64,000 nt of DNA from Streptomyces chromofuscus (GTDB lineage: Bacteria > Actinomycetota > Actinomycetes > Streptomycetales > Streptomycetaceae), in contig NZ_CP063374.1 in assembly GCF_015160875.1 (NCBI RefSeq), positions 2,294,001 through 2,358,000 of the forward strand. Reading direction: 5' to 3'. Shown piece after piece: positions 35,797 through 44,945 of this stretch. Within the stretch, counting starts at the first letter, position 1. Each line of letters begins with the position of its first letter. Position numbers and translations under genes: made by a program. A model generated the notes under the pieces. It saw only the letters and a list, made by a program, of their open reading frames with translations. It ran no database searches and was not told where the DNA came from.

Positions 35797-36417
35797 ATGG
35801 CGACCCCTGGTTCCCTGTCCCGTTCCGCCTCCCGTCCCTTGCCCCCCGCCCCCGCCGCCGTTCCCCATCCCTCCCGGCACCGGCTGCGAGCCGTCGAACC
35901 GGACGACGTAAGAGGGGTGACGGACCTCCTTCCGCCGGGCGCGACCTGGCTGCCGGCACCGCAGGACACCCTGCCCTCGCTCCCCGGCCGGCCGCCGATG
36001 GTCGGATACCTGGTGCTCGTCCCCGCCGACCAGCAGCCGCCCTTCCTCCAGGTGGCGGTGGCCGACCGGCCGACGGCGGCGGAAACCCACGCCGACGCGG
36101 ACACCGACACCGGCACCGGTTCGGACCCGCTCATCCGCATCGACGCCCTGCGCCGTACCGCCGAGGTGGCGGGGCGGGAACTCGACCTCACCTACCTGGA
36201 GTTCGAGCTGCTCGCCCACCTGGTCGCGCACCCGCACCGGGTGCACACCCGTGACCAGCTGGTCACCACGGTGTGGGGCTACGGGCACGTGGGCGACGGC
36301 CGCACCGTCGACGTCCACATCGCCCGCCTGCGCCGCAAGCTGGGCGCGGAACACCGGCAGGTGATCCTCACCGTCCGCCGGGTCGGCTACAAGTACGTTC
36401 CGCCGACGCGGGTCTGA
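35797..36417 (+). CDS. glnRII: OmpR-type winged-helix regulator, GlnRII-like
   Basis: The 206-residue protein has a variable, receiver-less N-terminal half (Pro/Ala-rich to about residue 45, then LVLVPADQQPPFLQVAVAD). The C-terminal DNA-binding domain includes LTYLEFELLAHLVAHPHRVHTRDQLVTTVWGY and TVDVHIARLRRKLGAEHRQVILTVRRVGYKYVPP. No phospho-acceptor Asp pocket is visible. S. coelicolor has a second GlnR-type regulator, GlnRII, encoded just after glnII. The position and domain match, so I assign it as such, and it may bind the same boxes at glnA and glnII. The start has no good ribosome site. Confidence 0.75.
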   Translation: MATPGSLSRSASRPLPPAPAAVPHPSRHRLRAVEPDDVRGVTDLLPPGATWLPAPQDTLPSLPGRPPMVGYLVLVPADQQPPFLQVAVADRPTAAETHADADTDTGTGSDPLIRIDALRRTAEVAGRELDLTYLEFELLAHLVAHPHRVHTRDQLVTTVWGYGHVGDGRTVDVHIARLRRKLGAEHRQVILTVRRVGYKYVPPTRV

Positions 36418-36540
36418 CCACCTGTCGGCACCGGTTCGGCCGCCTGCCGACGCCGACGCGCACGGCTCCACCCGCCGCCCGCGTCTGCCCTCGGCAGATC
36501 CCGCTTCCCCCGGCGCCCCGCCGCGGGCACAGTCAGCCGC

Positions 36541-37572
36541 ATGAGACTGCTGATGCTGGGTGGTACGGAGTTCGCGGGCCGGGCCGTCGTGGAGGCCGCC
36601 CTCGGGCGGGGCTGGGACGTCACCGTCTTCCACCGGGGGAAGCACGCCGCCCCGCCCGGCGTGCGGGAGGTGCTGGGCGACCGCACCGCGCCCGGCGGAC
36701 TGGTCGGGCTGGAGGCCGGCGACTGGGACGCCGTCGTCGACACCTGGTCGGCAGCGCCCCGGGCGGTGCGGGACGCGGCGCGGCTGCTGCGGGGCCGCGC
36801 CGGCCGGTACGCGTACGTGTCGAGCTGCTCCGTGTACGCCTGGGCCCCGCCCGCCGGTTACACCGAGGACGCGCCCCTGGTCGACGGCGCCGAGGCCGGC
36901 GCGGACCACACCGACTACGCCCGCGACAAGCGGGGCGGCGAGCTGGCCGCCGTCGAGGCCTTCGGCGCGGAGCGCTCGCTGCTGGTGCGGTCCGGGCTGC
37001 TGCTCGGGCCCTACGAGAACGTCGGCCGCCTGCCCTGGTGGCTGAACCGCGTCGCCCGTGGCGGGCCGGTGCCGGCGCCGGGTCCGCGGGAGCTGCCGGT
37101 TCAGTTCCTCGACGTCCGCGATCTCGCCGAATGGATTCTGGACGCGGTGGAGCGGGAGCGCGGCGGACCGTACAACCTGAACGGTCCCCGCGGGCACACC
37201 ACCATGGGCGAGCTGCTGCGGGCCTGCGTGCGGGTGACCGGCGGCGCGGCGCGGCTGCGCTGGACCGAGCCCGAGCGTGTGCTGGAGGCGGGGATCGAGC
37301 CGTGGAGCCAGTTGCCGGTGTGGGTGCCGCCGGGCAGCGAGCTGCACGACGCCCTGCACGGCGCGGACGTGTCCCGGGCGCTCGCCGCGGGACTGCGCTG
37401 CCGGCCGGCCGACGAGACCGTGGCCGACACCTGGCGGTGGCTGCGAGACATCGGCGGAACGGCCCCGCAGCGGCCGGACCGGCCCCCGGTGGGCCTGGAG
37501 GCGGAACTGGAGGCGAGGCTGCTCGCGGGCGACGGAGACGTACTGGAGGGTGAAGGCGCACCGGGTGGATGA
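36541..37572 (+). CDS. NAD-dependent epimerase/dehydratase (extended SDR)
   Basis: The 343-residue protein is of the CSP41/isoflavone-reductase-like extended SDR type. The N-terminal Rossmann motif is LLMLGGTEFAGRAVVEAAL (GGTxFxG). Catalytic-type features are YAYVSSCSVYAW and DYARDKRGGE, the YxxxK motif being YARDK. PVQFLDVRDLAEWILDAVE and GGPYNLNGPRGHTTMGELL are typical family blocks. The last residues (GDVLEGEGAPGG) are encoded by the first two units of an 18-bp tandem repeat. The stop codon appears where a GGA glycine codon would be expected in the third unit, so the tail seems recently shortened. Confidence 0.85.
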   Translation: MRLLMLGGTEFAGRAVVEAALGRGWDVTVFHRGKHAAPPGVREVLGDRTAPGGLVGLEAGDWDAVVDTWSAAPRAVRDAARLLRGRAGRYAYVSSCSVYAWAPPAGYTEDAPLVDGAEAGADHTDYARDKRGGELAAVEAFGAERSLLVRSGLLLGPYENVGRLPWWLNRVARGGPVPAPGPRELPVQFLDVRDLAEWILDAVERERGGPYNLNGPRGHTTMGELLRACVRVTGGAARLRWTEPERVLEAGIEPWSQLPVWVPPGSELHDALHGADVSRALAAGLRCRPADETVADTWRWLRDIGGTAPQRPDRPPVGLEAELEARLLAGDGDVLEGEGAPGG

Positions 37573-37748
37573 GAAGTACCGGGGGTTGAGGCGTACCCAG
37601 CCACGGAGACGTACCGAGCGGTGAAGGCGCACCGAGCGGCGGAGACATACCGAACGGCGCAGGCACACCAACCGGCGGAGACATACCGAACGGCGCAGGC
37701 ACACCAACCGGCGGAGGCGTACCGGGCGGCGGGGGTGTACCTGGCGAC
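37534..37748 (+). repeat. 18-bp coding-type minisatellite, 12 units
   Basis: Units of 18 bp (consensus GSAGRCRYACCGARCGGC) start at 37534, 37552, 37570, 37588, 37605, 37623, 37641, 37659, 37677, 37695, 37713 and 37731. The unit at 37588 has only 17 bp. The 36-bp pair at 37641-37676 is repeated exactly at 37677-37712. Six codons per unit would encode Gly/Pro hexamers such as GDIPNG and AGTPTG. The first two units are in frame inside the epimerase gene and the third opens with TGA, its stop. Confidence 0.88.
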
Positions 37749-37808
37749 ACCCCTGACCGGGGCCCCGGCCCCGTGACCCCCGCACTCCCGCTGCACCAGA
37801 CTGACGCC

Positions 37809-39080
37809 ATGACCATCGAGACCAGCGGCATCACAGGCGGCGGCACGGGGCGGACGCGCGGGATCGCGCGGGCCGCGGTGCGGGGGCTCGCGCTGGCACT
37901 GGTGTCCCTCCCGGGCGCGGTGCTCTGCCTGACCCTCTCCGCCGTGTCCATCGCGTTGATACCGATCGGCGTCGGCATCGTCACCACCCCGTGGGTCCTC
38001 CGGGGCGTAAGGGTGTTCGCGGATTGGCGGCGGCTGCTGGCGGCGCAGTGGGGCGGCGTGCGGATCCCTCCGTCGTACCGGCCGCTGCCGAAGGACGCCA
38101 ATCCCTGGGCGCGCACCTTCGGGATGCTGGCGGATCCGGCGACCTGGCGCGATCTGCGGTGGCTGCCGGTGGACATGACGGCCGGCTTCCTCACCGCGCT
38201 GCTGCCGACCGTGCTGCTGCTCTACCCGGTGGAGGGGTTCGCGCTGGCGATCGGGCTGTGGCGGGTGTTTCCGGACGGCTACTGGTACGGGTTCGTGCCG
38301 GTGACCGGGCAGGCCTCCGCGTTCGGCGCCGCGGCCCTGGCCGCCGTCCTGCTGCTGTTCGGGCACCATTTCGCGCCCCGTCTGCTGGCCGCGCACTTCG
38401 CGCTCACCCGGGCCGTGCTGGGCTCCTCGCAGGGGGAGCTGGCCGAGCGGGTGCGGGTGCTGACCGAGACCCGGCAGGTCGCCGTGGACGCATCGGCCGC
38501 CGAACTGCGCCGCATCGAACGGGACCTGCACGACGGGGCACAGGCCCGGCTGGTCGCGATGGGCATGGACCTGGGCACCGTCGAGATGCTGCTGGACAAG
38601 GACCCGGCGAAGGCGAAGGAGCTGCTCGCCCAGGCCCGCCGGTCCTCCGCCGACGCCCTGGCCGAGCTGCGCGACCTGGTGCGCGGCATCCACCCTCCGG
38701 TGCTCGCCGAACGCGGTCTCGGTGACGCCGTAAGGGCGCTGGCGCTTCGGCTGCCGGTCGCCACCGAGGTGACGGTGGAGCTGGACGGGCGGGCGCAGCC
38801 GCCGGTGGAGTCGGCGGCGTACTTCGCGGTCAGCGAGGTGCTCACCAACGCCGTCAAGCACGCGGACGCCGACCGGATCTGGGTCGACCTGCACCACACC
38901 GACGGAATGCTGCGGATCGCGGTGACCGACAACGGCAGGGGCGGCGCGGTCATCGGCGCGGGTTCGGGGCTGGCCGGGGTGGAGCGGCGGCTCGGTACAT
39001 TCGACGGCGTCCTGGCCGTCAGCTCTCCGGCGGGCGGCCCCACCATGGTCACCCTGGAGATCCCGTGCGCGTTGTCCTAG
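37809..39080 (+). CDS. Two-component sensor histidine kinase, HisKA_3 type
   Basis: The 423-residue membrane kinase has hydrophobic pairs at about residues 28-62 and 125-190. A HisKA_3 dimerisation helix carries phospho-acceptor His241 (ELRRIERDLHDGAQARLVA). The ATPase domain has SEVLTNAVKHADA (N box), VTDNGRGGA (D box) and GSGLAGVERRLG. It partners with the LuxR-type regulator whose GTG start overlaps its stop by 16 bp. The signal is unknown. ATG 37809 lies just past the 18-bp repeat array, so the promoter may be inside or upstream of the repeats. Confidence 0.92.
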   Translation: MTIETSGITGGGTGRTRGIARAAVRGLALALVSLPGAVLCLTLSAVSIALIPIGVGIVTTPWVLRGVRVFADWRRLLAAQWGGVRIPPSYRPLPKDANPWARTFGMLADPATWRDLRWLPVDMTAGFLTALLPTVLLLYPVEGFALAIGLWRVFPDGYWYGFVPVTGQASAFGAAALAAVLLLFGHHFAPRLLAAHFALTRAVLGSSQGELAERVRVLTETRQVAVDASAAELRRIERDLHDGAQARLVAMGMDLGTVEMLLDKDPAKAKELLAQARRSSADALAELRDLVRGIHPPVLAERGLGDAVRALALRLPVATEVTVELDGRAQPPVESAAYFAVSEVLTNAVKHADADRIWVDLHHTDGMLRIAVTDNGRGGAVIGAGSGLAGVERRLGTFDGVLAVSSPAGGPTMVTLEIPCALS

Positions 39081-39718
39081 CCGAAGACCTGTTCCTGCTG
39101 CGCGACGGGCTGGTCCGGCTGCTCCGGGCCTACGACTTCGAGATCGCCGCGGCCGTGGAGAGCGGGCCCGAGCTGGACCGGGCGCTGACCGAGCTGAAGC
39201 CGGACGTGGCGGTGGTGGACGTACGGCTGCCGCCCACGCACACCGACGAGGGCCTGCAGTGCGCGCTGCGGGCCCGCCGGGACAGGCCGGGGCTGCCGGT
39301 GCTGGTGCTCTCGCAGCACGTGGAGCAGCTGTACGCGCGTGAGCTGCTCGCCGACGGCAGCGGCGGGGTGGGGTACCTGCTGAAGGACCGGGTGTTCGAC
39401 GCGGACCATTTCGTGGACGCCGTACGACGGGTCGCGGCGGGCGGTACGGCGATGGATCCGCAGGTCATCCAGCAGCTGCTGGCCCGGCGGGCGGCCGACG
39501 ACCGGCCGCTGGCCCGGCTCACACCGCGTGAGCTGGAGGTGCTGGAGCTGATGGCGCAGGGGCGGTCCAACGCGGCGATCGCGACGCACCTGGTGGTGAC
39601 GGAACGGGCGATCGCCAAGCACACCTCCAACATCTTCGCCAAACTGGGCCTGGAGGTGTCCGACGACGACAACCGTCGCGTCCTGGCGGTTCTCGCGTAT
39701 CTCGACCACGGTCGCTGA
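39065..39718 (+). CDS. NarL/LuxR-family response regulator
   Basis: The 217-residue protein has a receiver domain (RVVLAEDLFLLRDGLVRLL, with phospho-acceptor Asp52 in VAVVDVRLPP). A C-terminal LuxR helix-turn-helix follows (LTPRELEVLELMAQGRSNAAIATHLVVTERAIAKH, read in pieces). The start overlaps the kinase gene by 16 bp, so they are translationally coupled. Regulated genes cannot be inferred; the adjacent secreted DUF1996 gene is a possible target by proximity only. Confidence 0.93.
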   Translation: MRVVLAEDLFLLRDGLVRLLRAYDFEIAAAVESGPELDRALTELKPDVAVVDVRLPPTHTDEGLQCALRARRDRPGLPVLVLSQHVEQLYARELLADGSGGVGYLLKDRVFDADHFVDAVRRVAAGGTAMDPQVIQQLLARRAADDRPLARLTPRELEVLELMAQGRSNAAIATHLVVTERAIAKHTSNIFAKLGLEVSDDDNRRVLAVLAYLDHGR

Positions 39719-39921
39719 AAACGGACCCGCTCGCTCACCGGCCGTGGGGGAATAGCAACTACCGGTATTTCAGGGGCGGTTGAGTCCACAGACCCCGCAC
39801 GAATTCCGCATCGATTTCCGGGACGGCTGAACACCCGTGGGACGGCCCGCGTACTTGAGGGAGCCGCTTCACTCCTGTCGGGCGCCTCGATGCTGCCCCG
39901 CAAGGAAGTCAGAGGAGTTCC

Positions 39922-41460
39922 ATGGGACGCAACACACGAAAACGCCGTACGCCGCTGGCCACGAAGGCCATTGCCGCATCGGCGGCCCTAGCGCTCGGTG
40001 GGGGCGGGCTGATCTGGGCCAACTTCTATGCCTCGGCGCACGAGGAGAGCGACGGGTCGAACCGGACGACGGCGACCGCGGCCCAGGTGGCCACGATCGA
40101 CTGCCCCGACGTCGGCCAGCAGCTCTCCCAGGTGCCGGACCAGGCCCGTGGGGAGGTGGACGGCGAACTGGCGACGCTGGACCAGCAGATCACCGAGGCC
40201 TACCAGCGGCTCGCGACCACGCGCGACGCGCAGGCCGGGGACGGCAGTTACGTCCAGAACACCATCCTCGGGCCGCTCGAGGACCGGCGGCAGGTGATCA
40301 TCGACCGGATCCAGCTGGAGATCAACCGGGCCGGCGGCAGCGCCCCCGAGCAGCTGGACAGCCTCTCCCCCTGCACCGGCAAGCCCGCCGAGACCACCGA
40401 CGGCGAGCAGGACCAGGCCGGTGACGGCCAGCAGGACGGCGGAGACCAGGCCGGTGACGGCCAGCAGGACGGCGGAGATGCCGGTGACGGCCAGAACGGC
40501 GACGGCCAGCAGGACGGCAACGGCGGCCAGGCCGGCAACGGCCCGGTGGCCGCGGACTTCCAGGACATCACCACCGTCCAGCCGAACTCCCGCAACCTGC
40601 CGAACGGGCTCGCCGCCAACGGCCGCGGCGGTTCGCGGGGCAGCTTCACCACGAAGTGCGGCACGAACTCGAACGACAACCACAACACGGACAACGTGAT
40701 CGTCGCCCCGGGTGTCACCAACGGCGCCCACCACCTGCACGACTACGTCGGCAACCAGAGCAACGACGCGTTCGCCAGTGACGACGACCTGGCGGCGGCC
40801 CAGACCACCTGCCAGAACCAGGGCGACAAGTCGTCGTACTTCTGGCCGGTGCTGCGGCTGCAGGACGGCTCCCAGGACTTCGACCAGAACAACGCCGGCG
40901 GCGGCACCGAGGGCAACGTGGGGCGGATCCTGGAGCCCAAGGTGGCCCAGCTGAAGTTCGTCGGCAACAGGACGGGCCCCGTCGTCGCGATGCCGCGGGC
41001 GCTGCGCATCATCACCGGTGACGCCAAGGCCTTCGTCAACGGCCTCGCGAACGCCAACACCGCGTGGACGTGCACCGGCTTCGAGGACCGCCAGCTGACG
41101 GACAAGTACCCGCTGTGCCCCGAGGGCAGCGACGTGGTGCGGCTGTCGAAGTTCCAGAGCTGCTGGGACGGCCAGAACATCGACAGCGCCAACCACCGCA
41201 CCCACGTGGCGTTCGTCCAGCCCGACGGCACCTGCCCCAGCGGCTTCCAGGCCATCCCGCAGCTCCAGGTCCGGCTGGTCTACGAGGTGCCGACCCCGAC
41301 GATCGAGAACGGGGTCGTGCAGAACCCGTTCGCGGTGGACACCTTCCCGGAGCAGCTGCACAAGCCGATCACCGACCACAACGACTTCATCAACTTCTTC
41401 TCCGAGCGGCTGATGAACAAGATGGTCAACTGCATCAACACCGGTCGCCGGTGCGCGTAG
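39922..41460 (+). CDS. Secreted DUF1996 protein with Cys-bracketed N-terminal module
   Basis: The 512-residue protein has a Sec signal or anchor ([21 protein letters not shown], residues 14-34). A helical module between Cys residues follows ([11 protein letters not shown] to DSLSPCTG). Next is a linker of [15 protein letters not shown] repeats (about 155-205). The DUF1996 domain runs from about 215 to the C-terminus ([47 protein letters not shown]). DUF1996 occurs in secreted fungal and actinobacterial proteins, with an H-H/D-rich core that may bind metal; activity is unknown. RBS GAGGAG precedes ATG 39922. A strong terminator follows. Confidence 0.88.
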   Translation: MGRNTRKRRTPLATKAIAASAALALGGGGLIWANFYASAHEESDGSNRTTATAAQVATIDCPDVGQQLSQVPDQARGEVDGELATLDQQITEAYQRLATTRDAQAGDGSYVQNTILGPLEDRRQVIIDRIQLEINRAGGSAPEQLDSLSPCTGKPAETTDGEQDQAGDGQQDGGDQAGDGQQDGGDAGDGQNGDGQQDGNGGQAGNGPVAADFQDITTVQPNSRNLPNGLAANGRGGSRGSFTTKCGTNSNDNHNTDNVIVAPGVTNGAHHLHDYVGNQSNDAFASDDDLAAAQTTCQNQGDKSSYFWPVLRLQDGSQDFDQNNAGGGTEGNVGRILEPKVAQLKFVGNRTGPVVAMPRALRIITGDAKAFVNGLANANTAWTCTGFEDRQLTDKYPLCPEGSDVVRLSKFQSCWDGQNIDSANHRTHVAFVQPDGTCPSGFQAIPQLQVRLVYEVPTPTIENGVVQNPFAVDTFPEQLHKPITDHNDFINFFSERLMNKMVNCINTGRRCA

Positions 41461-41479
41461 ACGCGGCACCGGGCTGACC

Positions 41480-41513
41480 GAACCGGCGGTGGGACTGCTC
41501 CCACCGCCGGTTC
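41480..41513. terminator. Terminator between DUF1996 and lipoprotein genes
   Basis: A 15-bp perfect stem (41480-41494 with 41499-41513) has a 4-nt loop and lies between convergent genes; it can serve both. Confidence 0.8.
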
Positions 41514-41527
41514 CGTGTGTGCGGGGC

Positions 41528-41956
41528 TCAGTGGGCGGAGTGCGTCGCCCCGCCGGACTTCTCGTGCCCGGAGTGGTCGACGCCCTCCTCGATGTCCCCG
41601 CCGAGCGTGGTCTGCAACGCCCGCACCACCGGGGTGTCGCCGACGGCGACCCACTTGCGGCCGACCAGGTAGTGACCGCCGTAGTCCTTCGCCCCGTTGA
41701 TCCACTCCCGCTGCCCCCGGTCGGTGGCGAAGGTGGCGAGGACGAACCTGCCGTCGGTGTTCTCGCACAGGGCCTGCCGGATCTCGTCCTCGTCCGTCTG
41801 CATGTCCGGCTCGCACCTGACCTCGGCGGCCAGGTGCTCCAGACTCCCGGTCGCCGTCTCCGGCACGGCCGCCCGGTCGCCGTCGGAGCCGCAGCCCGCC
41901 AGTGCCAGCACCGTCACGGCACCGCTCACGGCGAGCATCGGTCGGGTCCACCTCAT
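41528..41956 (-). CDS. Putative lipoprotein, 142 aa
   Basis: The signal peptide MRWTRPMLAVSGAVTVLALAGC ends in a lipobox (LAGC), so the mature protein should be lipid-anchored at Cys22. The exported part is acidic and contains VRCEPDMQTDEDEIRQALCEN (two Cys, probably a disulfide), FVLATFATDRGQREWINGAKDYGGHYLVG and a His-rich tail (DHSGHEKSGGATHSAH) that could bind metal. No named family is recognised. It is convergent with the DUF1996 gene. Confidence 0.8.
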   Translation of the reverse strand: MRWTRPMLAVSGAVTVLALAGCGSDGDRAAVPETATGSLEHLAAEVRCEPDMQTDEDEIRQALCENTDGRFVLATFATDRGQREWINGAKDYGGHYLVGRKWVAVGDTPVVRALQTTLGGDIEEGVDHSGHEKSGGATHSAH

Positions 41957-42108
41957 CAGTTCCTCCGGTCGGTCATGGAGCCGGCGCCCTTGCGCCTCAG
42001 TTCGATACGGCTCCGGCCGGCGCCGTGCTCAATGCGCGTTCGTCAACCCGCCGAGCCGATCCACCCGTGCGGCGGTGACCAATCGCCCATTCGCTCGTTC
42101 TGCTGAAC

Positions 42109-44028
42109 GTGCAGTCACAGGATGTCGCCCCGCGCCCCACGTCTTCCGCTTCCGCCCCGGTCGTCGACGTCGAGCAGGCCGAGGCCGCGCTCGTCGAGCA
42201 CTATCCGCGGCTGGTCCGCCTCGCCTACCTGGTGCTGCCGCCCGGCCTGGGCCGCAACCGCCGCGTCCTGACCGCGCACGCCCTCACCCAGCGCGCTCTG
42301 CCCCGCGGCCGCGCCACGGCGTCCGTCATCCCGGCCCAGTCCACCGGCCGCGACGGCGACCCGGGCTACGCCTTCGTGCGCCTCCACGTGCTGCGAACGT
42401 CGCTGGAGGCGGGACTGCCGCTCAGGCGCAAGGCGTGGCCCAAGCGGTCCCAGCTGCCGCCGCTGCTCCCCCAGGTGTGGGGCCTGCGCCTGTTCCCGCG
42501 CTCGGGCGGCGCCGACGAGCTCGCCCTGGACCAGCGCCTGTCCGCACTGTCCGCCCCCGCCCGCGCCGCCTACGTCCTGCGCGGCCTGGAACGGCTCCCC
42601 GACAGCGACGTGCACCAGGTGCTGCGCACCGCCGGCGTCGCCGACCCGGACGCCGCGCTCCAGGAGGCCGACGGCGTCCCGGTGCAGTACACGCTGCTCG
42701 ACTCCCCCGAGTTCGACCCCTGCTCGCTGCAGGCCAGGCCCACCGACCTGATGCGCCGCCGCCAGCACCTGAAGGCCGCGCTCGCCGCCGCCGCGGCCCT
42801 CGGCGTGTGCGGGGCGCTGCTCGGCCTCCCGGGCGACGGCTGGGGACCCGACGGCGCCGCCGCTCCGCCGTACGCGCAGAACCCGGCGGCCCAGGCGGCC
42901 CTCGACCCGAGCAGGCTGGTGAAGGTCTCCCCCACCGCCTGGCAGTCCGCCTCGCGCACCGACTTCTCCGTCTGGCCCGCCCGCGGCGACCTCACCACGG
43001 ACCGCGCGCTGCTGCGCCGCGCGCTCGCCGTGTGGGCCCGCCCCGGCGAGACGGTCCAGGTCTCGGCGACCCCCGGCACGCCGTCCGGCGGCCCGGCGGG
43101 CCCGCCCCAGCTGCTCTACGCCGGGAACGTCGACAACGCGCGCGTGGTGATCCTCCACGACGGCTGGCGCATCGCCCGCTACGCCGAACCGAAGGACGGC
43201 ACGGCCGGCGCCGCCCTCGACTTCGCCCGTGCCGACGGCGCGAGCCGCGTCGAGGCGAACGCGGTGGTGCTGAACCGGACCGACGGCAACGTCCGCTACC
43301 TGACCGCGCCCTGGGTGAGGAAGACGGCCGAGCGGGACCTGCTGAAGCCGGCCTCCGGCGCGATGGACCTCACCCTCCGCGACGGCGTCACCGCACCGCT
43401 GGCCAGCCCCGTCACCCAGACCGGCACCTGCACCTCCTGGAACGTCCTGCAGATCACCGACGACTCCGGCACGCGGCTGATGAGCGACCTCGGCGAGCTG
43501 GTCCCCGCGCGCCTCACCACCGGCCGCCCGGGCGGGACGCACGACGCGTCCGGCGCGGAGGCGCTGCGCACCTGGGCGCCGTTCGGCTGCTCGCTGGCCG
43601 ACCAGCGCGGGCACGGCGTACGGTCGGTGAACGCCTGGCAGTACGCCGAGCAGCCGCTGCCCGACGACGGCGGCACGGCGGCATGGGTGTGCACGCGCGG
43701 GGAGACCTGGCGCGGCGGCGGCGAGCGGGTGCTGGCCCAGTTCCACACGCCGGGCGGGAAGTACGGGGCGGTCGCGGCGAAGGCCGAGAACGTGGCGGCG
43801 TGCGGGGCTCGCGATCCGCACGTGCTGGCCGGGGTGCTCTGGAAGTCCGGGGCGGGCTCCTGGTATCTGCTGGCGGCGGGCAGCCGGGACACCACGTCGG
43901 TCAGCGCGACGGGCGGGGTGGCGCAGACCGCGCAGGGCAACCTGCTGGCCGCGAAGGCGAAGCAGGGCGCGCGGGCGGAGCTGAAGGGGACCCTGACGGA
44001 CGGACGGACGATCGACAGCCTGCGCTAG
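42109..44028 (+). CDS. Sigma-factor-like N-terminus fused to a membrane-anchored extracytoplasmic domain
   Basis: The 639-residue protein has three parts. Residues 1-210 resemble an eroded ECF sigma factor: AALVEHYPRLVRLAYLVLP looks like region 2, and LSALSAPARAAYVLRGLERL then DSDVHQVLRTAGV looks like region 4. One membrane helix follows (AALAAAAALGVCGALLGL, about 224-241). The large exported domain has paired cysteines (TGTCTSWNVLQI, APFGCSLADQ, AWVCTRGE, VAACGARD) and no catalytic motif I know. The GTG start has no clear ribosome site. I recall a similar long protein in other Streptomyces at this place, but its function is unknown to me. Confidence 0.7.
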   Translation: MQSQDVAPRPTSSASAPVVDVEQAEAALVEHYPRLVRLAYLVLPPGLGRNRRVLTAHALTQRALPRGRATASVIPAQSTGRDGDPGYAFVRLHVLRTSLEAGLPLRRKAWPKRSQLPPLLPQVWGLRLFPRSGGADELALDQRLSALSAPARAAYVLRGLERLPDSDVHQVLRTAGVADPDAALQEADGVPVQYTLLDSPEFDPCSLQARPTDLMRRRQHLKAALAAAAALGVCGALLGLPGDGWGPDGAAAPPYAQNPAAQAALDPSRLVKVSPTAWQSASRTDFSVWPARGDLTTDRALLRRALAVWARPGETVQVSATPGTPSGGPAGPPQLLYAGNVDNARVVILHDGWRIARYAEPKDGTAGAALDFARADGASRVEANAVVLNRTDGNVRYLTAPWVRKTAERDLLKPASGAMDLTLRDGVTAPLASPVTQTGTCTSWNVLQITDDSGTRLMSDLGELVPARLTTGRPGGTHDASGAEALRTWAPFGCSLADQRGHGVRSVNAWQYAEQPLPDDGGTAAWVCTRGETWRGGGERVLAQFHTPGGKYGAVAAKAENVAACGARDPHVLAGVLWKSGAGSWYLLAAGSRDTTSVSATGGVAQTAQGNLLAAKAKQGARAELKGTLTDGRTIDSLR

Positions 44029-44122
44029 CGGATGCCGTGCGGCCGGACTCCCGTATCCGTACTCGCCGCCGTGCGGGCCGGGTCGCCGAACACCGCGAAG
44101 CGAACGACTCGTCCCGGACATG

Positions 44123-44155
44123 TGATCAGTCCGCTGAACATCACTGATCAGTCCG
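44123..44155. promoter_or_regulatory. Direct repeats upstream of the TetR gene, candidate operator
   Basis: TGATCAGTCCG occurs at 44123-44133 and again at 44145-44155, 22 bp apart, that is two helical turns. The second copy is inside the palindrome ACTGATCAGT. They lie 39-71 bp before the TetR start, a position suited to autoregulation. Confidence 0.5.
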
Positions 44156-44193
44156 GTCCGTTCGAGGCTGGATTCGATCGGTAAGGTGTTCGT

Positions 44194-44883
44194 ATGTCTA
44201 CCGGGGTTCGCCGCAGGATGGGTGTCGAGGAGCGGCGGCAGCAGCTGATCGGCGTCGCCCTCGAACTGTTCAGCCGCCGTTCTCCCGACGAGGTCTCCGT
44301 CGACGAGATAGCGTCCGCAGCGGGCATCTCGCGTCCGCTGGTGTACCACTACTTCCCCGGCAAACTCAGCCTGTACGAGGCCGCATTGCAGCGGGCCGCG
44401 GACGATCTGGCGGGCCGGTTCGTGGAACCCCACGAGGGCCCTCTCGGCGCCCGGCTGCTGCGCGTGATGCGCCGTTTCTTCGACTTCGTGGACGACCACG
44501 GCCCCGGATTCGCGGCGTTGATGCGCGGCGGCCCGGCGGTCGGTTCCTCGACGACCAACGCGCTCATCGACTCGGTACGGCAGGCCGCGTACGACCAGAT
44601 CATGGCGCATCTCGGCGTCACGCGGGCGCCCGCGCGGCTCGAACTGGTCGTCCGCTCCTGGATCTCACTGGCCGAGTCCACCGCCCTGATCTGGCTGGAC
44701 GGCCGGCGCATCCCGCGCGGCGAGCTGGAGACACAGCTCGTCCACGACTTCGCCGCGCTGGCCGCGGTGAGCGCGGCGTACGACGAGGAGACGGCCGCCC
44801 TGATCCGCCGGGCCCTGAAGGACGAACCGCCGACGGGCCCGTTCAGCGACCTCGCGGTCCGGCTGATCGCCCTGGCGTCGTAG
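44194..44883 (+). CDS. TetR-family transcriptional regulator
   Basis: The 229-residue protein has an N-terminal HTH (EERRQQLIGVALELFSRRSPDEVSVDEIASAAGISRPLVYHYFPGKLSLYEAAL, read in pieces) of classic TetR form. A helical ligand-binding domain follows (ARLELVVRSWISLAESTALIWLDGRR). The ligand and targets are unknown. Tandem repeats upstream suggest self-regulation. The neighbouring convergent gene is a small tautomerase, which might be a target if it has its own TetR-controlled promoter; no matching repeat is seen there. Confidence 0.9.
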   Translation: MSTGVRRRMGVEERRQQLIGVALELFSRRSPDEVSVDEIASAAGISRPLVYHYFPGKLSLYEAALQRAADDLAGRFVEPHEGPLGARLLRVMRRFFDFVDDHGPGFAALMRGGPAVGSSTTNALIDSVRQAAYDQIMAHLGVTRAPARLELVVRSWISLAESTALIWLDGRRIPRGELETQLVHDFAALAAVSAAYDEETAALIRRALKDEPPTGPFSDLAVRLIALAS

Positions 44884-44945
44884 GACTCGTCCGGCGGCTC
44901 AGGTTCCAGGACCTGCCGGTCGGCCCACGCCGCGGACGCCGGGTC

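Noticed and set aside
37534..37748. CRISPR-like or regulatory direct repeats
   Set aside because: The 18-bp unit is a multiple of three and its first copies are translated in frame at the end of the epimerase gene, so a coding minisatellite explains it better.
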